Positions 24,293 to 31,963 of a DNA stretch of 64,000 nucleotides are shown here, piece by piece. Source of the DNA: Bacteroidota bacterium (GTDB lineage: Bacteria > Bacteroidota > Bacteroidia > Chitinophagales > Chitinophagaceae); the NCBI GenBank assembly GCA_018267575.1, contig JAFDYF010000077.1:124001-188000 (forward strand), written 5' to 3'. Both the position numbers and the translations under genes were made by a program. The notes beneath the pieces were generated by a model. That model had not been told where the DNA came from and did no database searches. It saw nothing but the letters and a program-made list of their open reading frames with translations. The number at the start of each line of letters is the position of its first letter. The first letter of the stretch is position 1.

Positions 24293-25432
24293 ATGAAAAG
24301 GATTTTATTTATCGATCGTGATGGTACTTTGATTAAAGAAGTACCCCCTTCATATCAAGTAGATTCGTTTGAGAAAGTAGAATTTTATCCAAATGTATTT
24401 GAGTTCATGGGAAGGATTGCCCGTGAATTTGATTTTGAATTGGTAATGGTGACCAATCAGGATGGGCTAGGCACTCCTTCTTTTCCTGAAAATACTTTTT
24501 GGCCCGCCCATTATTTTGTGATGAAGGCTTTTGAAAATGAAGGAGTGCATTTTAGTGCGGTTTATATAGACAAAACTTATCCAAAGGATAATGCCTCTAC
24601 ACGCAAACCCGGTATTGGCATGTTGACTTCTTACCTGAATAGTGATGCGTATGATATCGCCAATTCTTTTGTGATTGGGGATCGCATCACAGATGTACAA
24701 CTCGCTAAGAACCTTGGCTGCAAAGCTTTTTGGTTGAATAATGATCCAAACTTGGGCGGAAAAGAAATCAGTGATTCCGTGACAGAACTGGAAAATACCA
24801 TTGCATTGGAATCTACCGAATGGAGCAAGATTTATGAGTTTTTGAAATTGGGCTTAAGGCATGTGGTTCATGAACGTAACACCAATGAAACAAAAATAAA
24901 GATTGACCTGAATGTAGATGGGAGTGGCAAAGCATCTATTAAAACAGGGATCGGTTTTTTTGATCACATGCTGGAGCAGATAGCCAGACATGGTAAAATG
25001 GATTTGCAAATAACTGTGCAAGGCGATCTGCATATCGATGAGCACCATACTATAGAAGACACGGGTATTGCATTAGGAGAAGCTTTTGCTAAGGCTCTGG
25101 CTGACAAACGTGGGATGGAGCGTTATGGTTTTGCCTTACCCATGGACGAAGCTGATGCAAAAGTGTTGATTGATTTTGGCGGCCGCAATTGGTTGGTATG
25201 GAATACAGAGTTCAAAAGGGAAAAAATAGGAGAGATGCCTACAGAAATGTTTTTTCATTTCTTCAAATCCTTCTCTGATGGGGCCAAATGCAATTTGAAT
25301 ATTGAATGCAAGGGCGATAATGAACACCATAAAATTGAAGCCATCTTCAAAACTTTTGCAAAAGCAATACGCATGGCTGTTAAAAGAGACCCGATGAGCA
25401 ATTATTTGCCTAGCACCAAGGGGGTGCTGTAA
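24293..25432 (+). CDS. hisB: Bifunctional histidinol-phosphatase / imidazoleglycerol-phosphate dehydratase
   Basis: A 379-residue fusion. Residues 1 to about 165 are a HAD-type histidinol-phosphatase with the DxD motif D8-R-D10 in [11 protein letters not shown] and [14 protein letters not shown]. Residues from about 187 are the dehydratase with [31 protein letters not shown] and the late [13 protein letters not shown] and [20 protein letters not shown], giving the two manganese-binding His-rich motifs. The fusion supplies steps 6 and 8 of the pathway, so no separate phosphatase gene is needed. It is the last his gene of the first block and follows a terminator. Confidence 0.97.
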   Translation: MKRILFIDRDGTLIKEVPPSYQVDSFEKVEFYPNVFEFMGRIAREFDFELVMVTNQDGLGTPSFPENTFWPAHYFVMKAFENEGVHFSAVYIDKTYPKDNASTRKPGIGMLTSYLNSDAYDIANSFVIGDRITDVQLAKNLGCKAFWLNNDPNLGGKEISDSVTELENTIALESTEWSKIYEFLKLGLRHVVHERNTNETKIKIDLNVDGSGKASIKTGIGFFDHMLEQIARHGKMDLQITVQGDLHIDEHHTIEDTGIALGEAFAKALADKRGMERYGFALPMDEADAKVLIDFGGRNWLVWNTEFKREKIGEMPTEMFFHFFKSFSDGAKCNLNIECKGDNEHHKIEAIFKTFAKAIRMAVKRDPMSNYLPSTKGVL

Positions 25433-25507
25433 GAGATGGTGAAAAGTGAATGAAAAGTCAATAGGGAAGATCCTGATGATTCGATGTATTAATCTTAATT
25501 CCTACTA

Positions 25508-26329
25508 TCAAAGCATTTCCATCGGGTTATCGCATATCCTAAAGTTTTCATTGAAGCTATCCATGAAAGCAATGTCTTCTTTGGACAAAGTAAAATCAAA
25601 AACATCAAAATTCTCCTTCAATCTTTCTTTTTTGGAGGATTTTGGGATGGCGGAGATTCCATGTTCAATATTCCATCGAAGGATTATTTGAGCTGGGGTT
25701 TTATCGTATTTTTTGCAAAGCGAAACCAATCTTGGGTCATTGAATTTTTTTCCACGGGTAATAGGTGAATAGGATTGCAACTGTATTTTATTTTTTTGGC
25801 AATATTCCAAAAGCTCTTTTTGGAAAAGCCAAGGGGTAAACTCAACCTGGTTCAGCACGGGAATGATGCTGGAATATGTGGAAAGCTCTTCCAAAAAAGG
25901 AATCAAATAATTGGCTACCCCAATCGCCCTCACTCTTTTTTCTTTGTACAATTTTTCTAGGGCCAACCAACTGTCCTTTCTTTTTCCTTTTATCGGCCAA
26001 TGCACAAGATACAGGTCGATATAATCGACATTTATTTTTTTTAGGCTCTCATCAAATGCCTTAAGCGTGGAATCAAAACCGTGTTCTGTATTATTTAGTT
26101 TAGTGGTAATGAATAGTTCATTTCTAGACAAACCGCTTTTTCTAACCGCATTCCCAATCTCTGTTTCATTCTTATACATGGCAGCCGTATCTATCAATCG
26201 GTAACCAATTGCCAGAGCATCCAGCACGGCTTGTTCCGCCTCTTGGTTGTACATATCATATACACCTAATCCCATCATGGGCATTTCGATGCCATTGCTC
26301 AGTTTCGTGTATGCTTGCTTGTTTGGCAT
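25508..26329 (-). CDS. Aldo/keto reductase
   Basis: A 273-residue NADPH-dependent reductase of the AKR family, close to the 2,5-diketogluconate reductase-like group. It has MPMMGLGVYDM at the N-terminus, the YRLIDTAAMYKNETEIG stretch with catalytic Asp and Tyr, the lysine in FITTKLNN, the histidine in LYLVHWP and the C-terminal AIPKSSKKERLKENFDVFDF that binds NADPH. The natural substrate is unknown. The gene is convergent with hisB and lies 164 bp downstream of the PhyH gene, separated by an inverted repeat. Confidence 0.93.
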   Translation of the reverse strand: MPNKQAYTKLSNGIEMPMMGLGVYDMYNQEAEQAVLDALAIGYRLIDTAAMYKNETEIGNAVRKSGLSRNELFITTKLNNTEHGFDSTLKAFDESLKKINVDYIDLYLVHWPIKGKRKDSWLALEKLYKEKRVRAIGVANYLIPFLEELSTYSSIIPVLNQVEFTPWLFQKELLEYCQKNKIQLQSYSPITRGKKFNDPRLVSLCKKYDKTPAQIILRWNIEHGISAIPKSSKKERLKENFDVFDFTLSKEDIAFMDSFNENFRICDNPMEML

Positions 26330-26360
26330 ATCTTATAATGGGAGTTATGTGGGTAAAAAA

Positions 26361-26485
26361 TTAACCGCAAAGATCGCAAAGTTAAACGCAAAGTATGCAA
26401 ACCAAAACCTCAAAGTCGCAATATTTTTATTCAAGTTTCTTTCTTTGCGTCTTCTTTGCGAAATCTTTGCCCCCTTTGCCGTTAA
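26361..26485. repeat. Inverted repeat with TTTGCG/CGCAAAG units
   Basis: Left side 26361-26400 has TTAACCGCAAAGATCGCAAAG, and the right side 26450-26485 has CTTTGCGTCTTCTTTGCG and ends CTTTGCCGTTAA. The gap between the PhyH and aldo-keto reductase genes is nearly filled by this roughly 125-bp dyad. It could fold into a long imperfect hairpin and may end or stabilise transcripts. Confidence 0.75.
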
Positions 26486-26493
26486 AAAAAGTC

Positions 26494-27477
26494 TCACCAT
26501 TTCTCCAGCCCCAATAATTTTTTACCCAATTCATTTAAAACAGCTGTTCCATATTTTGTTTGTTCCCATTTACGGGGATCGCCCGGAAAAGCGTAGCCTT
26601 CGGGTGCAATCCTGTCTCTCCAAGATGCAATGCGCCATTGACGCAGGGCTTCGTTATCTTCTTCTGCCGGCATCATCGAAATGTATTGGGCAATGCGCAC
26701 TTTGTCAGCGCTCATATTTGGGCGAATACCATGTGGCTCTAGACTATTAAAAATAAGTAAATCCCCAGCTTCCATTTTTACCTTGGTGGGTGTAAACCCA
26801 GTTGTGTCCGGTTTGAAATGGTCACGATCTTCTGGCTGTGAAAGTTTCCAGGTATCATAAGTCCTGAACAATTCAGGGATGCATTGAAAACCGCCCATGT
26901 TTTCATCTGTCTGGTCTGCCAATGCAAGAACACCTTGCACGTTCACAGGCTTTGTTTCAGGATCATAATCCCAATGGATAAAACCTTTGTATTCGTGACC
27001 TGGTCTTATCGGAAAATTTAAGTTGGCGCGATCAATGCTTGACCATAATTTTTCTGTGCCCCAAATATCTACAAATGCATCGTATACACGCTGCACCTGA
27101 CGGTTGTTCCATAAATGCTGGTTGTTATACACTTCCACCATCCCCGTATTGGTCAGTTCTTTCATCTGCATCTCAGCACGGGGAGCCGTGTACCAGGTAG
27201 AGAGATCGTTGGGTTTTTTTTCTTCAAATTCCCATAAAAAATCTGCGGTAGCTTTTGCTTGTTCTTTTGGAACCGCATTTTTTATAACGATATATCCATT
27301 ATAGATCCAGAATTTCCAATCTTCTTCACTCAGTACACGCAAAGCTTTGCCATTGCTGCGGTCATTCAGTTTTTGAACACTGCTTTTCGCCACGGAAGGG
27401 TTGCCAGGGATTTCTTTGTGTGCATTATCGGGAATCATGCTGGGCGCCATCGTCGGGGTCATCGTTTTATTTTCCAT
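26494..27477 (-). CDS. Phytanoyl-CoA dioxygenase (PhyH) family protein
   Basis: A 327-residue Fe(II)/2-oxoglutarate oxygenase. The iron ligands are the HxD pair in GFIHWDYDPETKPVN and the distal histidine in NSLEPHGIRPN; the arginine for 2-oxoglutarate is probably in the following strand (KVRIAQYISMMP). The substrate is unknown; family members hydroxylate lipids, amino acids and small metabolites. No signal peptide is seen. It is divergent from the AraC regulator gene with a 125-bp gap, so that regulator may control it (inference). Confidence 0.88.
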   Translation of the reverse strand: MENKTMTPTMAPSMIPDNAHKEIPGNPSVAKSSVQKLNDRSNGKALRVLSEEDWKFWIYNGYIVIKNAVPKEQAKATADFLWEFEEKKPNDLSTWYTAPRAEMQMKELTNTGMVEVYNNQHLWNNRQVQRVYDAFVDIWGTEKLWSSIDRANLNFPIRPGHEYKGFIHWDYDPETKPVNVQGVLALADQTDENMGGFQCIPELFRTYDTWKLSQPEDRDHFKPDTTGFTPTKVKMEAGDLLIFNSLEPHGIRPNMSADKVRIAQYISMMPAEEDNEALRQWRIASWRDRIAPEGYAFPGDPRKWEQTKYGTAVLNELGKKLLGLEKW

Positions 27478-27602
27478 ATCGCAAAATATTTTGTTTTACC
27501 AAAAGTACCTGGTTGGCAAAGCTGATTTTTGGCTTGTAATATCAATTTTTTGTTCTACATTGATATTTATTATAAAATTTGAGTAAAAAAAGTAGCATAT
27601 AG

Positions 27603-28460
27603 GTGAAAAATATAAAAGTCGTTCGGGAGTCTATTCGACCAGATATGGATCGTTCTTTCAAGATTTTGCTGACGCCCAATTTGAATGATTTGTTTTATTG
27701 GCATTTTCATGGCGAGTTTGAAATTGTGTATGTGGAAGCTGAAAATGGCATTCGTCATATCGGGGATCATATATCTACATACCAAAAAAGTGACCTTGCA
27801 TTGATCGGTCCCAATATCCCTCATTTAAATTTTGATTACGGGGTTAAAACCATTGCCGAAACGGTAGTCGTGCAGATGAAAGAAAATTTTTTAGGCACTA
27901 CTTTTTTTTCCTTGCCAGAAATAGCTACGATCAATCAATTGTTTGAAAAGGCTAAAGCGGGTGTGGTTTTTTTAGGGGAAACAAAAAGAGTAGCGGGTGA
28001 GAAATTGAAAACGCTCAGCTCTTTATCCAATTTTAAGCAATTGATTACACTATTGGAAATATTTCACTCGCTTGCCTCCAGTAATGAGATAGAGGTGTTA
28101 CATCAAAAACCAATAGCAGATGGGTATGTATTAAAAGAACAACAAAGGTTACAGTCCATTTATCATTTTGTGGAAACGAATTATCATGAACCAATTAATG
28201 TGAATGATGTGGCTAAATTATCAAACCTCACTATATCCGCATTCTGCCGATATTTTAAGAAAGCCACCCATTTAACCTTTACCGATTTCTTGAACCAATA
28301 CCGGATCAACCAATCAAAGAAATTTTTATTGAAGGACAGCAATGTGACCGAGGCCTGCTATGCCAGCGGGTTCGACAATTTGTCTTATTTTAATAAAACC
28401 TTCAAAAAATTTACTGGGGAAAATCCTTTACAGTTCAAAAAAAGACATAGGGCTATTTGA
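27603..28460 (+). CDS. AraC family transcriptional regulator
   Basis: A 285-residue regulator with a GTG start. Residues about 20-110 form a cupin-like sensor domain (FHGEFEIVYVEAENGIRHIGDHI) and residues about 185-283 the two-helix-turn-helix AraC domain (INVNDVAKLSNLTISAFCRYFKKA, then ACYASGFDNLSYFNKTFKKFTGENPLQFKK). Ligand unknown; sugars are common for this type. The neighbours are a divergent oxygenase gene and a convergent membrane protein gene whose stop lies 4 bp away. The divergent PhyH and aldo-keto reductase genes are the most likely targets. Confidence 0.92.
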   Translation: MKNIKVVRESIRPDMDRSFKILLTPNLNDLFYWHFHGEFEIVYVEAENGIRHIGDHISTYQKSDLALIGPNIPHLNFDYGVKTIAETVVVQMKENFLGTTFFSLPEIATINQLFEKAKAGVVFLGETKRVAGEKLKTLSSLSNFKQLITLLEIFHSLASSNEIEVLHQKPIADGYVLKEQQRLQSIYHFVETNYHEPINVNDVAKLSNLTISAFCRYFKKATHLTFTDFLNQYRINQSKKFLLKDSNVTEACYASGFDNLSYFNKTFKKFTGENPLQFKKRHRAI

Positions 28461-28464
28461 TTCC

Positions 28465-29577
28465 TTAAAGCTTGAAAAATATTTTTTTCTTGTACAGGAA
28501 ATAACACAGAAACCATTCCAGTCCAAACACACACAAAGAACTAATGATCAAGGAAAGCTTTTCTGGGGTGTTGATAAATGAAAGTAGACCGCCACTGATG
28601 GCAGTAATATATTCGGTAAACCATCGGTCTCCCACGATTTCAAAAAACAAATAGATGAAGATTGAATTCATTCCAACAATGGTGAAGAATTCCAAATGCT
28701 TACGATGCCCTTTGATATCAACCCACCAATAACTCATGGCTAAAAAGCAAAGGCACCAACCTAGTGAGACCAAGGTGAAGGTACTGGTCGCAATTCGTTT
28801 AATGATTGGCGTTACTCCTAAGTAATCCAAGCCATAGCCCAAGGCAAAACATACCAATGCCCAAATCAATAAGGTTTGTATTTTTTGTTTTCCAGAAATC
28901 AATAGTTTTCCAGCAAGTACACCTGAAATAGTATGAACAGCAGTCGGTATGCAGTTGATGGCAACCCATCCACCGCCATTGATTTTGTTCATTAGCAATA
29001 AATCAACATAGTTGCCGAAATTATGCTGGTCAGTAAAGGGTTGGTCAAAATTTGGTACATGTGTGAAGCGGTACAATATTTCTGTGAGCAGCAATAGTCC
29101 AATACAAAAAGCAATCTGTGCAATATTGTTCCATCGGAAAATAAGGAAGGCTACTAAGGTGGTAAAGGAGAGTTGGGTAAGTACATCCCATAATTCAAAG
29201 GAAAGCCCACTTGGACGAACCGCATAGTCCAAAACGCCCCAGAAAAAAAGCCAGAAACATCTTTTCAAAGTCTTGCGAAAAGATTTCTGCCAAGTAGCCC
29301 CGTTTGCATATTGCTTGGTCAGGGAGAAAGCCATGGCCACACCCGCCATGAACATAAAGGATGGTTGAACAAGGTCCCAGAAATGTAATCCATGCCAAGG
29401 GTGGTGAAAAAATTGTTGTATCAAACCACTCAAAAAGGAACCTTCGTCGGTCGCTTTAAATAGGTGGCTATAAAGGCCAGCACTTTCCAAGGCGAGCAGT
29501 ACCATTATCAACCCACGTAAAAAATCAAGAGAAAGTAGCCGCTGGGTAGGGGAGGGGTTGGTCGATTGAATTTGCAT
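28465..29577 (-). CDS. Membrane acyltransferase-like protein (DUF5009 / heparan N-acetyltransferase-like)
   Basis: A 370-residue multi-pass membrane protein with about nine or ten hydrophobic helices. The N-terminal RLLSLDFLRGLIMVLLALE and the following HPWHGLHFWDLVQPSFMFMAGVAMAFSL match the DUF5009 and HGSNAT catalytic domain family, which moves acetyl groups across membranes onto glycans. The histidine in FFHHPWHGLHFWD is the likely acceptor. Substrate unknown; a role in modifying a sugar polymer would fit the family. It stands alone between the AraC gene and a small toxin-antitoxin locus. Confidence 0.82.
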   Translation of the reverse strand: MQIQSTNPSPTQRLLSLDFLRGLIMVLLALESAGLYSHLFKATDEGSFLSGLIQQFFHHPWHGLHFWDLVQPSFMFMAGVAMAFSLTKQYANGATWQKSFRKTLKRCFWLFFWGVLDYAVRPSGLSFELWDVLTQLSFTTLVAFLIFRWNNIAQIAFCIGLLLLTEILYRFTHVPNFDQPFTDQHNFGNYVDLLLMNKINGGGWVAINCIPTAVHTISGVLAGKLLISGKQKIQTLLIWALVCFALGYGLDYLGVTPIIKRIATSTFTLVSLGWCLCFLAMSYWWVDIKGHRKHLEFFTIVGMNSIFIYLFFEIVGDRWFTEYITAISGGLLSFINTPEKLSLIISSLCVFGLEWFLCYFLYKKKIFFKL

Positions 29578-29658
29578 AAATTTTGGGAAAAATGTGATGT
29601 TGTGTTATCTGTTGTTAAAAGTGTATAAATGTAGTAATTTTAAATAAAGAATACGGTT

Positions 29659-29901
29659 ATGGATAAGCAATCATTAAAGAAAAAATTGCATGAGCAAATA
29701 GATGCAATGGATGACGAATATGCATTGCATCTTTTGCATGAGGCAGCCATTGAGTATGGAAAAGAGGCAACAGCTCAAGACGAGGGATTAAGTCTAGATC
29801 AGGTGCAAAGACTTCATGAATCTATCGAACAATTTAACCAAGGGAAATGGAAATCTCATGACGAAGTAATGCAACTTTCAAGAACATGGCTGCACAAATA
29901 A
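29659..29901 (+). CDS. Small antitoxin-like protein
   Basis: An 80-residue acidic helical protein. The C-terminal part, LSLDQVQRLHESIEQFNQGKWKSHDEVMQLSRTWL, follows the pattern of ParD-like antitoxins in Bacteroidota (a helix, a G-x-W or similar turn, HDEV, then a tryptophan). The stop overlaps by 16 bp with the start of a ParE/RelE-like reading frame, the usual order of a type II module. The frame is intact, while the partner toxin carries a nonsense codon. The family assignment is by pattern only. Confidence 0.7.
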   Translation: MDKQSLKKKLHEQIDAMDDEYALHLLHEAAIEYGKEATAQDEGLSLDQVQRLHESIEQFNQGKWKSHDEVMQLSRTWLHK

Positions 29902-30188
29902 AATGGTCAGATAACGCCATCCAGGATTATAATAATGTTGTAGAATATCTCTTAGATGAATGAAATACGGAAGTTGCATTACGTTTTATTGAAATTGTAG
30001 AACTTAAAATTAAATTGTTGCTTTCTCACCCAAATAAAGGCTTGGTTTCTTCAAAAATTAAGGACATCCGCAGTATTTCAATAACAAAACATAACAGACT
30101 GTATTACCGAGCAATGCCTGAACAGGTAATTGAGATACTTGGAATTTTTGATTTGCGGCAAAACCCTTTAAAAAATAGGTTTGAATAA
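29886..30188 (+). pseudogene. ParE/RelE-like toxin gene interrupted by an in-frame TGA
   Basis: The frame from the ATG at 29886 reads MAAQIKWSDNAIQDYNNVVE and so on, then TGA at 29961-29963 (codon 26), then continues openly for 74 codons to a TAA at 30186-30188. The joined 100-codon product is a good ParE/RelE toxin: W-S-x-x-A around residues 7-11, a helix reading LLDE-x-NTEVALRFIE, and the C-terminal strands HNRLYYRAM and VIEILGIFDLRQNP. Relatives often have Trp at the interrupted position, so a TGG to TGA change is the simplest cause. The toxin is therefore probably inactive, unless the codon is read through. Confidence 0.82.
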
Positions 30189-30201
30189 TAGCTGAGAAAA
30201 A

Positions 30202-30233
30202 TTTGGTGAAACAAAATTTCTCAATCATATTTG
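30202..30233 (+). promoter_or_regulatory. Promoter of the trp operon
   Basis: TTTG at 30202-30205, 20 bp, then CATATTTG at 30226-30233 (seven of eight positions of TAnnTTTG). Scaled by the SRP RNA promoter, transcription should begin near 30238, about 3 nt before the leader peptide ATG. Confidence 0.65.
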
Positions 30234-30240
30234 CATAGCA

Positions 30241-30303
30241 ATGAAACAAATACAGTCAAATATTCAGTGGTGGTGGCATACAAACTCAAAACGGGGTCTG
30301 TAA
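30241..30303 (+). CDS. trpL: Tryptophan operon leader peptide
   Basis: A 20-codon reading frame, MKQIQSNIQWWWHTNSKRGL, with three consecutive Trp codons at 30268-30276. It lies between a promoter and an intrinsic terminator, 184 bp before trpE. This is the arrangement of a ribosome-dependent trp attenuator: stalling on the Trp codons when charged tRNA-Trp is low lets the antiterminator form. The ATG is almost at the predicted 5' end of the transcript, so no ribosome binding site is possible. Confidence 0.9.
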   Translation: MKQIQSNIQWWWHTNSKRGL

Positions 30304-30338
30304 TGCCATTACTATAACGTGTTACTATATTCAGCCCC
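30274..30338 (+). promoter_or_regulatory. trp attenuator: alternative pairings
   Basis: TGGCAT (30274-30279, starting with the third Trp codon) can pair with ATGCCA (30303-30308), the early hairpin. GGGGTCTG (30293-30300), lying inside that hairpin, can instead pair with CAGCCCC (30332-30338) with one bulged T, which takes away the first arm of the terminator. Pairings were found by eye. Confidence 0.72.
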
Positions 30339-30360
30339 GAATTTTTCGGGGCTTTTTCTT
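30333..30360 (+). terminator. trp attenuator terminator
   Basis: AGCCCCGA (30333-30340), loop ATTTT, TCGGGGCT (30346-30353): a perfect 8-bp GC-rich stem followed by TTTTCTTT. It ends directly before palindromic element B. Confidence 0.9.
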
Positions 30361-30361
30361 T

Positions 30362-30472
30362 ACCGGGATTTTGGCCTGATTTTTCGATTAAACTGAAATC
30401 TTGTTAAAAAAACTGATGAATTATAAATCAGCAAAATCAGAAGAATCAGAAAACTCAGGTCAAAATCCTGGT
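30362..30472. repeat. Palindromic element B between trp terminator and trpE (no gene inside)
   Basis: Left arm from 30362 starts ACCGGGATTTTGGCCTGA; the reverse complement of the right arm (30444-30472) matches it at 25 of 28 positions with one gap. The arms are clearly of the family of element A between hisD and hisC. It lies in the untranslated part of the trp message, 14 bp before trpE. Confidence 0.85.
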
Positions 30473-30486
30473 CAAAAATTGTTTTA

Positions 30487-31905
30487 ATGAAAAAAATTGC
30501 TTTTAAAACGAGTTTCAAAAAAATGCTTTCCGATATACACACACCGGTGGGCATTTACCTAAGGCTGCGTGACCGTTTCCGTGATACAATTTTGTTGGAA
30601 AGCACAGATTACCATGCTGCGGAAAACAGTTATTCGTTTATATGTATCAACGCTGTGGCCGGGATGGAGATTACGGATATAAAGAATATAGAGTTCAAAC
30701 TCCCCGGGGAAAGGCCAGAGAAAAAATCACTAGGTAATCCCGGTGATGTTCCCGGTCTTTTGTGGGATTTTATGAACCGCTTTGATGTGGAGCATGCAAT
30801 AGAAAAACCAGTGAAAGCCGCACAGGGGTTGTTTGGCTATACCAGCTTTGATGCAGTTCAGTTTTTCGACACTATAAAGTTTACAGCAAAGGATAACCTG
30901 CCACCAGCTATCCCGCTCATGCGATATCGGTTATACCAATACGTTATTGCTATCAACCATTTTAAGGATGAATTGTACCTCTGTGAAAACCTGATGAATG
31001 GATTGGAAAGCGAGGTCCAGCTAGTGGAGTCACTGATCAAGAGCAAAGATGTGCCAGTGTATCCATTTCAATCAAAAGGCGAGGAATCCTCCAATATGAC
31101 GGATGCAGAGTATAGGCAGATGGTAGAAAAAGGAATTGCCAGTTGTTTTCGTGGGGATGTTTTTCAAATTGTGTTGAGCAGGCGGTTTCAACAACAATTT
31201 ACGGGCGACGAGTTCAATGTATATCGTGCTTTGCGCAACATAAATCCTTCGCCTTATTTATTCTTTTTTGATTATGGCGATTATAAATTGATAGGTTCCT
31301 CGCCTGAATCGCAACTCTTAATACAGGGAGGCAAAGCGGTAGTTCATCCGATTGCAGGCACGTTCAAGCGTAGTGGGGATGATGCAATTGATCAAGAGAT
31401 GTCGGAAAAATTATTGAATGATGCTAAAGAAAATGCTGAGCATGTGATGCTCGTGGACTTGGCCCGTAATGATCTCAGTCGTTTGTGTGATGAAGTTTCG
31501 GTTGTGCATTACCGTCAAGTGCAATATTATTCCCATGTAATTCATCTGGTGAGTGAAGTACAGGGTAGGGTGAAGGAAGGTTCTAACCCTTTTGAGTTGT
31601 TGGCGGTTACTTTCCCTGCAGGTACCTTAAGTGGTGCGCCCAAGTTCAAAGCCATGCAATTGATCAATAGTTATGAACCTACCATGCGCAGTTATTATGG
31701 AGGCTGTATCGGTTTTATGGGTTTTGATGGTAGTTGTACACATGCCATTATGATTCGTACTTTCTTAAGCAAACAAAACAGGTTGTTCTATCAAGCGGGT
31801 GCGGGCATTGTTGCAGCTTCCAAACCTGAAAGTGAATTGCAGGAAGTAAACAATAAACTGGGGGCTTTGAAAAAAGCCATTGAAGTTGCACAAATTATTA
31901 GTTGA
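30487..31905 (+). CDS. trpE: Anthranilate synthase component I
   Basis: A 472-residue chorismate-utilising enzyme making anthranilate with ammonia from TrpG. The catalytic C-terminal domain shows GDVFQIVLSRRF, INPSPYLFFFDYGDYKLIGSSPE, PIAGTFKRSGDD, AEHVMLVDLARNDLSRLC, and FPAGTLSGAPKFKAMQLI followed by RSYYGGCIGF. The N-terminal domain (about 1-190) carries the feedback site; the LLES stretch near residue 36 is the part of the usual tryptophan-binding motif. First structural gene of the trp operon, controlled by the attenuator upstream. Confidence 0.96.
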   Translation: MKKIAFKTSFKKMLSDIHTPVGIYLRLRDRFRDTILLESTDYHAAENSYSFICINAVAGMEITDIKNIEFKLPGERPEKKSLGNPGDVPGLLWDFMNRFDVEHAIEKPVKAAQGLFGYTSFDAVQFFDTIKFTAKDNLPPAIPLMRYRLYQYVIAINHFKDELYLCENLMNGLESEVQLVESLIKSKDVPVYPFQSKGEESSNMTDAEYRQMVEKGIASCFRGDVFQIVLSRRFQQQFTGDEFNVYRALRNINPSPYLFFFDYGDYKLIGSSPESQLLIQGGKAVVHPIAGTFKRSGDDAIDQEMSEKLLNDAKENAEHVMLVDLARNDLSRLCDEVSVVHYRQVQYYSHVIHLVSEVQGRVKEGSNPFELLAVTFPAGTLSGAPKFKAMQLINSYEPTMRSYYGGCIGFMGFDGSCTHAIMIRTFLSKQNRLFYQAGAGIVAASKPESELQEVNNKLGALKKAIEVAQIIS

Positions 31906-31963
31906 ATGGTTGATAAAGTTGAATAAAAATTTCAGTACTTCAATCAAACACAAAAAAACTCAA

